A stretch of DNA of 18,735 bases. It comes from Dehalococcoidia bacterium (GTDB lineage: Bacteria; Chloroflexota; Dehalococcoidia; Bin125). How positions within the stretch are numbered: position 1 is the first letter of the stretch; every line of letters starts with the position of its first letter. Where the stretch lies: positions 1-18,735 of the forward strand of contig RKRS01000070.1 of the NCBI GenBank assembly GCA_007571275.1, given 5' to 3'. The notes beneath the pieces are model-generated. The model worked only from the letters and a program-made list of their open reading frames with translations, was not told the DNA's origin and did not search any database. Shown here piece by piece: positions 1 to 8,500 of this stretch. The translations under genes and the position numbers were made by a program.

Positions 1-635
1 CCGGGCCGCGCGGCAATCGGAGCTGACAGCATCGGCCCGGCCACGACACAGGTGTGGAACTCGCCGTTCTCGCCCAGCGGGTCCGTGCCCGATGGCAGGT
101 CGTCGAGAAAACTCTGGTCGAACCAACGTCCAGCGAAGCTACGGTCGAGTTGTGAGGTCGGGCTGACGGCGGTCACGATTGCTCTCAGTCCGCCCGCTAG
201 CATCGTCTGCGCTAACTCATCGGTGGGCGTCCCCCAGACCGGAAAGATGGCGTCGAATCCGCTACCGCGCAGATTGTCCTCGCGGTAGGCGCGAATGTCC
301 TCGAGGAACAGATCGCCAAAGGCGAACGTTGAGGCGCCCAGCGGCTGCGGCAGACCGCGAACCATCTCCAGAAAGTCGAGCATCGCCGCTTCGTACGCCT
401 CGTTGGGGCAGGGATACGGAATCGGGATTTCGTAGAGCGGTAGCCCGAGCCGATCGGCCTGTAGACGCAACACGCGCCGAGGCGTGGCCTGGATCGCGAC
501 GCGGTCGAAATGCGGCGTGACGGTCGTGAAGATGCCGCGCACGTCGTAGCGGTCAGGTTGCTGCCGCAGCGCGTGCAGCGCCCAGGCGGAATCCTTACCA
601 GACGACCAGGAAACCAGGACCGGTGTTGGTTCCAT
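1..635 (-). CDS. Dph6-type diphthine--ammonia ligase-like ATP-pyrophosphatase (partial)
   Basis: This gene runs off the left edge, so only the first 211 codons are present. The protein opens with MEPTPVLVSWSSGKDSAW: the SSGKDS stretch at about residues 11-16 is the PP-loop that binds ATP in adenine-nucleotide alpha hydrolases. A later G-E-N-G-E-F-H-T motif, at about residues 194-201, is characteristic of the diphthine-ammonia ligase (Dph6/MJ0570) family. In archaea and eukaryotes this family amidates diphthine on elongation factor 2; bacteria lack diphthamide, so the bacterial member's substrate is unknown and probably differs. The ATG at 635 was chosen because the PP-loop lies at the usual distance from the N-terminus and an AGGGAAG stretch lies about 8 bases upstream. 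It is transcribed divergently from the aldolase cluster. The family call is firm; the cellular role is not. Confidence 0.85.
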   Translation of the reverse strand, partial: MEPTPVLVSWSSGKDSAWALHALRQQPDRYDVRGIFTTVTPHFDRVAIQATPRRVLRLQADRLGLPLYEIPIPYPCPNEAYEAAMLDFLEMVRGLPQPLGASTFAFGDLFLEDIRAYREDNLRGSGFDAIFPVWGTPTDELAQTMLAGGLRAIVTAVSPTSQLDRSFAGRWFDQSFLDDLPSGTDPLGENGEFHTCVVAGPMLSAPIAARP

Positions 636-713
636 AGCGAGAGCTTCCCTTGCATCGTGTACGCTCTTTGCAACGTAGACGACAGATGGCATGCCCGCTA
701 GTGGAGGTACTCA
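636..713. promoter_or_regulatory. Divergent intergenic region between the Dph6-like gene and the aldolase cluster
   Basis: This 78-base gap must hold the promoters for both the minus-strand ATP-pyrophosphatase and the plus-strand five-gene cluster. A TTGCAT hexamer at 650-655 could be a plus-strand -35 element, but no good -10 lies at the right spacing. A perfect 8-base palindrome, GGCATGCC, sits at 688-695 just before the aldolase ribosome binding site. It would be a plausible but short operator half for the MarR regulator encoded downstream. The promoter role is inferred from gene arrangement only. Confidence 0.4.
703..707 (+). promoter_or_regulatory. Ribosome binding site of the HpcH/HpaI aldolase gene
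   Basis: GGAGG lies 6 bases before the ATG at 714. It fixes the start of the first gene in the cluster and shows that the host uses canonical Shine-Dalgarno sites. Confidence 0.8.
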
Positions 714-1490
714 ATGCGACCAAACACGGTGAAACAGCTGTGGGCCGAGGGCAAGCCCGCCTTTGGCGCCTGGCTCTCCACCTGCTCCACGCTTGCGGCC
801 GAGTCCATGGCCCATCAGGGCTGGGACTGGCTGGTCGTCGATGGCGAACATTCGCCCGTTGACCTGCTCACGATGGTGCAGATGTTCCAGGCCATCTCAT
901 CAACCGACACGATCCCCATGGCGCGCGTGCACTGGAACGACCCGGTTGAAATCAAGCGCATCCTCGACGGCGGCGCCTACGGAGTCGTCATCCCTTGGGT
1001 CAACAATCGCGCCGAGGCAGAGCAGGCCGTGAGCGCCGTTCGCTACCCGCCGGATGGCCTGCGCGGATTCGGCGCCTACCGCGGTTTCCTCTATGGCGGC
1101 GCTGACTACGGTACCGAAGCCAACAAGGAGATCGCCTGCATCGTCCAAATCGAGACGGTCGAGGCAGTCCACAACATTGACGAAATCCTCGACGTGCCGG
1201 GAATCGATGCAACCTGCATTGGTCCTGCCGACCTGGCGATGTCGATGGGCATCCCCGTGCGACCCGACAACCCACACCCCGATCACATCGCGCTCTGCGC
1301 TGAGGTGCTGGCCGGCTCGCATCGCATTGATAACCGCGTCGCGCCTGGCATCTTCACCTCTGGGCCGGTTGAGGCCAAGCGCCGCGCTGAAGAGGGTTGG
1401 CTCTACATCCCGTCAGGCAGCGACTCGCAGTTCATGGCTCAGGCGTCGGCGCAGGGACTGCGCACTGTCCGCAGTTACGGCCAGGACTAA
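714..1490 (+). CDS. HpcH/HpaI-family class II aldolase
   Basis: A 258-residue enzyme of the HpcH/HpaI aldolase/citrate lyase family, the usual length. Members are metal-dependent class II pyruvate aldolases that split or form 4-hydroxy-2-oxo acids, such as 2-keto-3-deoxyglucarate or 4-hydroxy-2-oxoheptanedioate, in the cytoplasm. Visible family marks are the catalytic His46 in V-D-G-E-H-S, Arg71 in A-R-V-H-W-N-D-P, the GAYGVVIPWV strand at 88-97, Glu147 in QIET and Asp173 in GPADLAMS; the last two are the metal ligands. The ATG at 714 follows a GGAGG site. The gene heads a cluster with an Ldh2-type dehydrogenase whose GTG start lies 4 bases past this stop, suggesting that the two act on linked hydroxy/oxo-acid metabolites. 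The true substrate cannot be read from sequence; GarL-, HpaI- or YfaU-like roles all remain possible. Confidence 0.92.
   Translation: MRPNTVKQLWAEGKPAFGAWLSTCSTLAAESMAHQGWDWLVVDGEHSPVDLLTMVQMFQAISSTDTIPMARVHWNDPVEIKRILDGGAYGVVIPWVNNRAEAEQAVSAVRYPPDGLRGFGAYRGFLYGGADYGTEANKEIACIVQIETVEAVHNIDEILDVPGIDATCIGPADLAMSMGIPVRPDNPHPDHIALCAEVLAGSHRIDNRVAPGIFTSGPVEAKRRAEEGWLYIPSGSDSQFMAQASAQGLRTVRSYGQD
1483..1486 (+). promoter_or_regulatory. Ribosome binding site supporting the GTG start at 1495
   Basis: AGGA overlaps the last codons of the aldolase and lies 8 bases before the GTG at 1495. The reading frame stays open far upstream (to an ATG at 1054), but that part only shadows the aldolase in another frame. 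This site and the stop-start closeness mark the GTG as the real, translationally coupled start. Confidence 0.55.
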
Positions 1491-1494
1491 TCCC

Positions 1495-2589
1495 GTGGCC
1501 TGGACCGGGCTGCAAGAGCCCGAGACTCGCCACCGCTTTGACGCCTCGAACCTACGGGCTTTCACCGCTGCGGTGTTGCGGTCGTATGGCGTTCCTGCTG
1601 AGGACGCAGTGATCGGCGCCGAGGTCCTGATCGATGCTGACCTGGTCGGCATCGAGTCACACGGCATCGCGCATCTGCCCTGGCACATCGGCTACGCCCC
1701 GGGATTCGAGTCAGGGGTCGTCAATCCGACGCCCGAGATCAAGGCGCTGCGTGAGACGCCAGTCTCGGCCGCGTGGGACGGCGACGGCGGCTTTGGCGCG
1801 ATCGTCTGCCAGAAGGCGATGTCCCACTGCATCGACAAGGCGTTGACCAGCGGTATGGGCATGGTCACGGTGCGCAACGGTCGACACTTCGGCGCCGCCG
1901 GCTACTACGCGCACATGGCGGTCGAGCATGATCTGATCGGTATGGCGATGTGTAATGTGCCACCGATCGCAGTCGCATCCGGAGGTAAGGGGCGAGTCTT
2001 CGGCACCAACCCGATCGCGATGGCCGCACCAATTGCCGATGGCACGCCGTTTCGACTGGACATCGCCACGACCGCCGTCGCAGGCGGCAAGCTGGAAATC
2101 GCCGGACGGCAAAGCAAGCCCCTGCCCGAGGGCTGGGCGGTCGACGAGAATGGTAACCACAGCGACGATCCATTCATCTTGCGAAAGAATGGCGGACTTC
2201 TGCCTCTCGGTTCGACGATTACAACGAGCTCGCACAAGGGGTACGGACTCGGCCTGATGGTCGACATCATGTCGGGCGTGCTGTCCGGAGACGGCTCAGG
2301 GCTCTTTGCCCCGCGCGGACAAAACCTGATACAAGGACAGTGGTTCGCCGCCTGGCGGATCGACCTGTTCTGCGAGCCTGACGAGTTCAAAGCCAGCATG
2401 AAAGAGATGGCCGACGCGATCCGTCAGGTTGACCCGGTTGATGGAGTCGAGCGGGTGGTGATCCCGGGCGATCCGGAAGAGATGGCACGGGCCGACCGTT
2501 CCGTGAACGGGATTCCCCTCGACGAAGAGACGATCGAGCAGTTGATCGCGCTGGGTGAGCAGCGTGGCATTCCATTCCCGACCGAGTGA
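1495..2589 (+). CDS. Ldh2-family malate/L-lactate dehydrogenase-type oxidoreductase
   Basis: A 364-residue NAD(P)-dependent dehydrogenase of the Ldh2/MDH2 family, which includes YlbC, YiaK (2,3-diketogulonate reductase), ureidoglycolate dehydrogenase and sulfolactate dehydrogenase. These enzymes interconvert 2-hydroxy and 2-oxo acids and have a fold unlike classical malate dehydrogenases. The family signatures are DLVGIESHG at residues 49-57 (His56), NGRHFGAAGYY at 128-138 (His131, the likely catalytic residue), FGTNPIAMAAP at 169-179, DIATTAVAGGK at 189-199 and SHKGYGLGLMVDI at 246-258. Length is normal for the family. The GTG start at 1495 is preferred because the N-terminal family homology begins just after it and AGGA lies upstream. 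Together with the preceding aldolase it could reduce or oxidise the oxo acid that the aldolase makes or uses. The exact substrate is not determinable here. Confidence 0.9.
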   Translation: MAWTGLQEPETRHRFDASNLRAFTAAVLRSYGVPAEDAVIGAEVLIDADLVGIESHGIAHLPWHIGYAPGFESGVVNPTPEIKALRETPVSAAWDGDGGFGAIVCQKAMSHCIDKALTSGMGMVTVRNGRHFGAAGYYAHMAVEHDLIGMAMCNVPPIAVASGGKGRVFGTNPIAMAAPIADGTPFRLDIATTAVAGGKLEIAGRQSKPLPEGWAVDENGNHSDDPFILRKNGGLLPLGSTITTSSHKGYGLGLMVDIMSGVLSGDGSGLFAPRGQNLIQGQWFAAWRIDLFCEPDEFKASMKEMADAIRQVDPVDGVERVVIPGDPEEMARADRSVNGIPLDEETIEQLIALGEQRGIPFPTE

Positions 2590-2605
2590 GTAAAGGCGGT
2601 GCATC

Positions 2606-3097
2606 GTGACGATGGCAGATACTCAGATAGACGCCTTGATTGAGAGCATTCTCAGCAACTACGGGCGCGCCGCGGGAATCTTCGACCCAAACAGACTCGA
2701 AGTCTGGGAGGAGCTGGGACTCACCATGTCCCAGCTGCGAGTCCTGTACATGTTGCAGGCTGGACCTGGTACCCCAGCCGGCGCGGTCGCTGCTCAGCTC
2801 AAGGTTCGTCCGTCCACGGCAACCGGCATTGTCGACCGTCTCGTCCGCGACGGTCTTGTCCGACGCGACCGTGACGACATGGATCGTCGACGCGTTCGCA
2901 TCTGGCTGACCGAGCGGGGAATGCGCGTGATCAATGAGCTCCGCGCGCGTAACCGAGCGGTGATCTGGAGGATCTTCCGCAATCTCACCGAGCAGGAGCT
3001 TATCGACATCGACCGCACGTTCACATTGCTAACCTCTGAGGCAGAGCGACAGGGCGTTCTCGCCGCGCCTTGGCCTCCTGATCCAGAGGTAATGTAA
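2606..3097 (+). CDS. MarR-family winged-helix transcriptional regulator
   Basis: A 163-residue MarR-type repressor. The winged-helix domain is clear: helix LGLTMSQLRVLYML at 37-50, a recognition helix around PSTATGIVDRLVRDGL at 69-84, and a basic wing running through RRDRDDMDRRRVRIWLTERG at 86-105. Flanking helices would form the dimer interface. MarR proteins usually repress a neighbouring efflux pump or catabolic operon and release DNA when a phenolic or other small ligand binds. Here the stop codon overlaps by one base the start of a DHA2 exporter, so control of that pump is the simplest inference. A GTG start at 2606 follows AAGGCGG by 6 bases; the ATG at 2612 is the alternative and would shorten the protein by two residues. 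The gene has no intergenic promoter of its own, so an operator would have to lie upstream of the aldolase. Confidence 0.92.
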   Translation: MTMADTQIDALIESILSNYGRAAGIFDPNRLEVWEELGLTMSQLRVLYMLQAGPGTPAGAVAAQLKVRPSTATGIVDRLVRDGLVRRDRDDMDRRRVRIWLTERGMRVINELRARNRAVIWRIFRNLTEQELIDIDRTFTLLTSEAERQGVLAAPWPPDPEVM

Positions 3098-5049
3098 TGA
3101 CAATGGGGCCGCCACAATCGCCCAACGGGCTGGCTGGCGTCCCTGCCGGCCCGCCGCCGCAGGGCGGTGGTCCCCCGCCTGGCATGCCTGGTATGAGTCA
3201 GGTGCCACCTGGTTGGCTGCTGCCTCAGCGCCGCAAGGTGCTGATCATGCTGACGGTCATGTTGGCGCTGTTCCTGGCGGCGCTCGACCAGACCATCTGG
3301 AACGTGGCCGCGCCCAAAGCCGTTGGCGACCTCGGCGGCCTCGACCTCTTCGCTTGGCCCGCGACCTCGTATCTCCTCGGCTCAACGGTCATCGTTCCGA
3401 TCATCGGCAAGCTCTCCGACTCTCATGGTCGCAAGCCGTACCTGCTCGTTGGCATCGTCATCTTCCTGGCCGCTTCGGCCTTGTGTGGCGCGTCGGGCAC
3501 GATGTGGGAGCTGATCGGCTTTCGCTTGCTGCAGGGGTTCGGCGCGGCATTCATCATGGCCAACGCCTTCACGACGATGGGCGACTACTTTGCGCCCGAC
3601 GAGCGTGGACGCTGGGCCGGCATCATTGGCGGCACCTTCGCCCTGGCCAGCATCATCGGACCACTCGCGGGCGGCGTGCTGACCGATGAACTCTCCTGGC
3701 GCTGGGTTTTCTACATCAACATTCCGGTTGGCGGCGTCGGATTAATCGCCATCGCCCTCTTCATGCCCGCGCAGAAACCGTTGCACCCCAATCGGCAACC
3801 TACCGACTGGCTTGGCGCTGGCCTGCTGATAGCGGCTGCGACGCCGCTGCTGTTGGCCTTCTCGATGGGCGGCAACCAGTTCGGCTGGCTTGACTCGCCG
3901 ATCATCGCCTGCCTGATCGTGACCGTGCTGGCCGCGTTCGCCTGGTGGCGAGTCGCGCGTCGCAAAGGGGAGCACGGCATCATGCCGCTGCCGATGTTCC
4001 AGAACAAAATCTACATGGCTTGCACGGTCGTGATGTTCCTGATCGGCATCTCGATGATGGGCGCGATGTTCAATCTGCCCTTCTTCCTGCAGGGCGCGCA
4101 GGGAATCTCGGCGACCAACTCCGGGCTGGTCACGCTGCCCATGAGTATCGGCGTCATCCCGGCCTCGGTGATCACCGGCCAGATCCTCGCGCGGACCGGA
4201 CGGTACAAAGCGTTGGCGGTATTCGGAGGAGGCGGGGCGGCAGTGTCGCTATTCCTGCTCTCCCAGCTCAATGTTGACTCAGATCTGACGCTGACTCGGC
4301 TGTACATGCTCCTGATGGGCGTGTCGATGGGCACGCTGATGCCGCTCTATTCGCTCCTGATGCAAAACTCTCTGCCGTTCCAGCTGCTTGGAGCGGGAAC
4401 CGCGACGAACCAGTTCTTCCGTCAGATCGGCGCAGCAATCGGGGTGGCGCTGTTCGGAGCGATGATCGTCAGCGGATTCTCCTCGCAGCTGACCAAGGCG
4501 TTTCCCACCGGTTTCGATCAGCTCAAGGAGCGTCCCGAGACGTTACTGAGCCCAGAACGCCTCGAGCAGTTCCGTCAGGGACTCGAACAGCAAGCGCCAG
4601 GTTCCTCCGACGCAGTCATTCAAACAGCACGCGAGGCCCTGGCTGTGCCCGTGACTGACGCATTCCTGTACGGGGGTATCGTCATGGTGGCCGTGTTTGC
4701 GATCGCTGTGATCTTGCCCAAGGTGCGGTTCCGATCGCAAGAGGAAATGATGGCCAGCGCGCGCGGCGGCATGGCTGGCGCCAACCGTCCGCCCGGCGCT
4801 CCTGGCCAACCTGGCTCCGCACCGCCCGGACCTCCGCCAGGGATGCCAGTTCCATCTTCTGGTAAACCGCCAGTCAGTTTGCCGACAGGGCCTCCACCAC
4901 GTCCTACAGTGAGTCCACTGCCAGAACCCTCAACCGTTGTGGCCGTCGTTGAGAATGGTGGATCGGGCGCCAGGCGGACAAATGAGTCGATGCCACTCAT
5001 CGCCGCCTGGGCGCGCCAGCGCCTCACCAAAATCGACACAGCCAATTAG
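3097..5049 (+). CDS. DHA2 (EmrB/QacA-type) MFS drug exporter with proline-rich tails
   Basis: A 650-residue proton-driven exporter of the 14-helix DHA2 subfamily in the inner membrane. The hydrophobic core begins near residue 46. It shows the LDQTIWNVAAP stretch (Asp64), motif A as GKLSDSHGRKP at 104-114 and the antiporter motif C as GPLAGGVL near 190, followed by WRWVFYINIP. The family usually exports cationic or hydrophobic drugs. Two features are unusual. The first 40 residues are rich in Pro and Gly (GPPPQGGGPPPGMPG), and the last 90-100 residues form another Pro/Gly-rich tail with a similar PGPPPGMP stretch; the core alone is about 500 residues, normal for the family. The start overlaps the MarR stop by one base and AGAGGT lies 6 bases upstream. 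ATG at 3103 is an alternative start two codons in. The regulator next door suggests ligand-induced expression. Confidence 0.92.
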   Translation: MTMGPPQSPNGLAGVPAGPPPQGGGPPPGMPGMSQVPPGWLLPQRRKVLIMLTVMLALFLAALDQTIWNVAAPKAVGDLGGLDLFAWPATSYLLGSTVIVPIIGKLSDSHGRKPYLLVGIVIFLAASALCGASGTMWELIGFRLLQGFGAAFIMANAFTTMGDYFAPDERGRWAGIIGGTFALASIIGPLAGGVLTDELSWRWVFYINIPVGGVGLIAIALFMPAQKPLHPNRQPTDWLGAGLLIAAATPLLLAFSMGGNQFGWLDSPIIACLIVTVLAAFAWWRVARRKGEHGIMPLPMFQNKIYMACTVVMFLIGISMMGAMFNLPFFLQGAQGISATNSGLVTLPMSIGVIPASVITGQILARTGRYKALAVFGGGGAAVSLFLLSQLNVDSDLTLTRLYMLLMGVSMGTLMPLYSLLMQNSLPFQLLGAGTATNQFFRQIGAAIGVALFGAMIVSGFSSQLTKAFPTGFDQLKERPETLLSPERLEQFRQGLEQQAPGSSDAVIQTAREALAVPVTDAFLYGGIVMVAVFAIAVILPKVRFRSQEEMMASARGGMAGANRPPGAPGQPGSAPPGPPPGMPVPSSGKPPVSLPTGPPPRPTVSPLPEPSTVVAVVENGGSGARRTNESMPLIAAWARQRLTKIDTAN

Positions 5050-5060
5050 TCGGAGCCTCG

Positions 5061-5531
5061 ATGTCTACGCCCAATGGCCAACACTCGCTCGATCCCGGTG
5101 GCGCTACCAGACAAGCCACTAGCACGGTGCTTGCTCTGGATGGCTGGGGACCTGTCATCGCCGAGCCAGTCCAAAACGGCTCCAATGGCAGCGAGCCCGA
5201 GTTGGCGATTGGCGAAGCCCCAACTGCAGTAGTGCATCGGGCTCAGACTGACTGGCGACAGACCATCCAGACCAGCTGGAAACGGCAGGTCGCCGGACGA
5301 AGAGCTGATCCACAGCTGATCCGGGTCATCATCCCCGCAGCTGCCATGCTAATCGCCGTCGCCGTGACTCGCCGGCTCGGCAACGCCTACCGCGCCAGCA
5401 ACCTGATCGAGCCCGATCCAACCCCGCCAAACCGGCTCGCAACCCTGCGCCGCAGCCTTGCCCTCTCGATCGATCCCTCATTGACTCCGGTTGAGCCTGA
5501 ACCACGAGTTTGGCAACGCTGGCTGCGTTAG
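5061..5531 (+). CDS. Small hypothetical protein with one predicted membrane segment
   Basis: I do not recognise this 156-residue protein. It follows the exporter stop by 11 bases, and GGAG at 5052-5055 lies 5 bases before the ATG, so it looks like the last gene of the cluster. The N-terminal 60 residues are polar and probably disordered. A basic stretch (WKRQVAGRRADPQ) precedes one hydrophobic segment at about 86-103 (LIRVIIPAAAMLIAVAV), after which comes a basic, proline-containing tail ending in WQRWLR. Basic flanks occur on both sides, so topology is uncertain. A role beside the exporter is inferred only from position. No enzyme motif is visible. Confidence 0.65.
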   Translation: MSTPNGQHSLDPGGATRQATSTVLALDGWGPVIAEPVQNGSNGSEPELAIGEAPTAVVHRAQTDWRQTIQTSWKRQVAGRRADPQLIRVIIPAAAMLIAVAVTRRLGNAYRASNLIEPDPTPPNRLATLRRSLALSIDPSLTPVEPEPRVWQRWLR

Positions 5532-5567
5532 CGCTCCAGACAGCTGAGCTTGGATCGCCTGACTGGA

Positions 5568-8500
5568 TTACTCCTGAGTGGCAAGCGCCTTGGCCTGCTC
5601 TTCCGCTCGCTCACGCAGGACTCGCTTGTAATCGCGAGGAATGATCTTCACGATCTGTCGGAGCACGACGTCCCAGTTGTTCAACACCTCGAGGGCCAGA
5701 GAACTGCCGGTACGCTCGGCGTGGGTCTCGATCATTTCCTCGAGTACGGTGGCTTCGTTTGCATCGTCGACCGTCTCCAGATCAACCATGGCGGGATTAA
5801 TCCGACTTTCGAGCTCGCCATCGGCGTCCCAGACGTATGCGATCCCTCCGCTCATACCTGCCGCGAAGTTCTGACCCACCGGACCGAGCACGACGACCGT
5901 GCCACCCGTCATGTATTCACAACCGTGGTCGCCAACGCCCTCGACAACCGTCCGCGCACCGGAATTTCGTACGGCGAAGCGTTCACCAGCGCGGCCTGCA
6001 ACCCAGAGCGTGCCTCCGGTCGCGCCATAGAGCACCGTGTTGCCGACAAGCACTGCGTCGCGGCCTCGGAAGCCTGCATCATCGCGCGGCGCTACTGAGA
6101 TCATCCCGCCGGCCATGCCCTTGCCCACGTAGTCATTGGCCTCGCCTCTGAGGTAGAGACGCAGTCCACGCACCAGGAACGCGCCGAACGACTGACCAGC
6201 GGATCCAGCGAAATGCAACTCGATCGTGCCGCGCTGCATACCGAGATCGCCATACTGTTGCGCGATCCGACCAGAAACGCGGGCGCCCACGGTTCGGTGC
6301 ATGTTGGTGATCTCAAACTTCGCCGAAATATGCTCCTCACGAGCGATATGTGGCTCCAGAAGCTCCAGCAACTCGTCGTCGAGCCTCAGATCATCGCGTC
6401 GGTCGTTGCGCTCCTGGATGCGCATTCTGGGGAACTCCGGATCTGCCTCAATCGGCGCCAGGAGTTTCGACAGGTCAACCAACTTCGCGCGCTCGCCGGA
6501 GCGTGGCGGAATCTGTTCAAGCAGGTCAGTCCGTCCGATCACTTCGCCCAGCGAGCGATAACCGAGTTCGGCCAGAATGACGCGCACTTCCTCAGCCACA
6601 TGCAGCAGGAAATCGATCAGCATCTGCGGCTTGCCGAAGTACTTCGCTCGCAGATCTTCGCGCTGTGTCGCTACGCCGACCGGACAGGTGTTGAGGTGGC
6701 ACTGACGGGCCATCTTGCAGCCCAGTGCAACCAGCGCCGTCGTACCGAAGCCGTACGCTTCCGCGCCCAGCATCGCTGCGACCACAACATCACGACCGGT
6801 ATGGAATCCACCGTCAGTGCGCAGCCGAATTCGCCCTCGCAGCCCATTAACAACCAGGGCCTCATGGGCTTCCTTCACGCCGAGTTCCCAGGGAGCGCCG
6901 GCGTATTTGACCGAGGACAGCGGAGAGGCGCCGGTACCGCCGTCGGCGCCGGAGATGTGGACCACGTCGGCATAGGCCTTGGCGACCCCGGTGGCGATCG
7001 TGCCGACGCCTTCACAGGCGACGAGCTTCACACAGACTCGCGCGCGCGGATTCGTGATCTTGAGATCGTAGATCAGCTGTGACAAGTCCTCAATCGAGTA
7101 AATGTCGTGGTGCGGTGGCGGTGAAATCAGCTCCACGCCAGGAGTCGAATGACGCAGCATGGCAATGTATGGCGTCACTTTATGGCCAGGCAGCTGACCC
7201 CCTTCGCCTGGCTTGGAGCCCTGCGCAATCTTAATCTCAATCTCACCAGCGCTACCCAGATATGCGGGTGTGACGCCGAAGCGTCCCGATGCAATCTGCT
7301 TGATCTGCGAGTTCGCGTCTGACTTGTCGCCCGAGTGGAGGAAGCGTCGGGGATCCTCGCCGCCCTCGCCGGTGTTCGAAGCGGCGCCTAACTCGTTCAT
7401 CGCCCGCGCGATGTCCTCATGGGTTTCAGGACTCAGGGCGCCCAACGACATCGCGCCGGTGCTGAATCGAGGCGTGATTTCCTCGTGCGACTCCACCTCA
7501 CTCAGCGATATCGGATCGCGATCCGACTTGAATCCGAGCAGATCACGGAGCGCCGTCGGCTGGCGATGGTTGGCTTGCTCCGCATACTTGGCGTACGCCT
7601 CCTGACCGCCGCCCTGGACGACCTTGTGCAGCGCGCGCCAGACCGGCGGTTCGTTCGCGTGGTAATCCGCATTTCGGCGATATCGATACCACCCGCCGGC
7701 GTCGAGCCTGTCCGCGGGATATGCCTGCGCGTGACGAGACAACGCGTCTGCTCCGATTTCCTCGAAGCCAACGCCGCCGACACGAGAGAGTGTTCCCGGG
7801 AATGAACGCTCGACCACTTCCTCACCGATGCCGAGCGCCTCGAAAATTTGCGCGCCGTGGTAGGAGGCTCGGGCGGCGATGCCCATCTTCGACATGATCT
7901 TGAGAATGCCGGAATCGACCGCACGCACGTATCGGTCGATCACCTCAGCTGCATCCATATCGTCGAACTCGCCTTCAGCGTGCAGCGAGTTCAGGGTCTG
8001 CAGAGCCAGGTACGGATGCACCGCGTCGGCGCCAAAACCAATCAGGCAGGAAATCTGGTGAACATCCCGAGCATCACCGCAGCTGGCGACGATTGAAGCC
8101 GACAGCCGCTGACCACTGTTAATCAGGTGGTGGTGAACGGTCGATACAGCTAGCAGCATGGGAATCGGGACGTCATCCGGGCTGACCTGCTCATCGCTGA
8201 GCACGATCAGCGAGTGCCCGTCCTCGATCGCGTTATCCACACGGTCACAGAGCGCATTGAGCGCCGCCTCGAGTCCCGCAGGGCCATCTTCGACCGGGAA
8301 TGTCACTTCGATCACCGCTGCAGAAAATCCCGGTTGTCGAAACGCGAGCAGAGCTTCCAATTCGTCGCTGAGCAACAACGGAGACTTCAGATGCACGAGC
8401 CGCGCGGCCTCCGGCGTCTCCTCCAGCAGCGACTGCCTACGACCCAACCACGTATCGAGCGACATGACGTTGCGCTCGCGGATTGAGTCGATCGGCGGAT

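Noticed and set aside
1054..1494. Upstream extension of the dehydrogenase reading frame
   Set aside because: It lies entirely within the aldolase in another frame, lacks family similarity, and a GTG with AGGA at 1495 starts the conserved protein.
5536..5566. Imperfect inverted repeat CCAGACAG / CTGACTGG between convergent genes as a terminator
   Set aside because: It has a mismatch, a 15-base loop and no T-run, so it does not meet the terminator pattern.
6213..7082. Plus-strand open frame of 289 codons inside gltB
   Set aside because: It shadows the FMN-domain coding region of gltB, which has intact cluster cysteines on the other strand.
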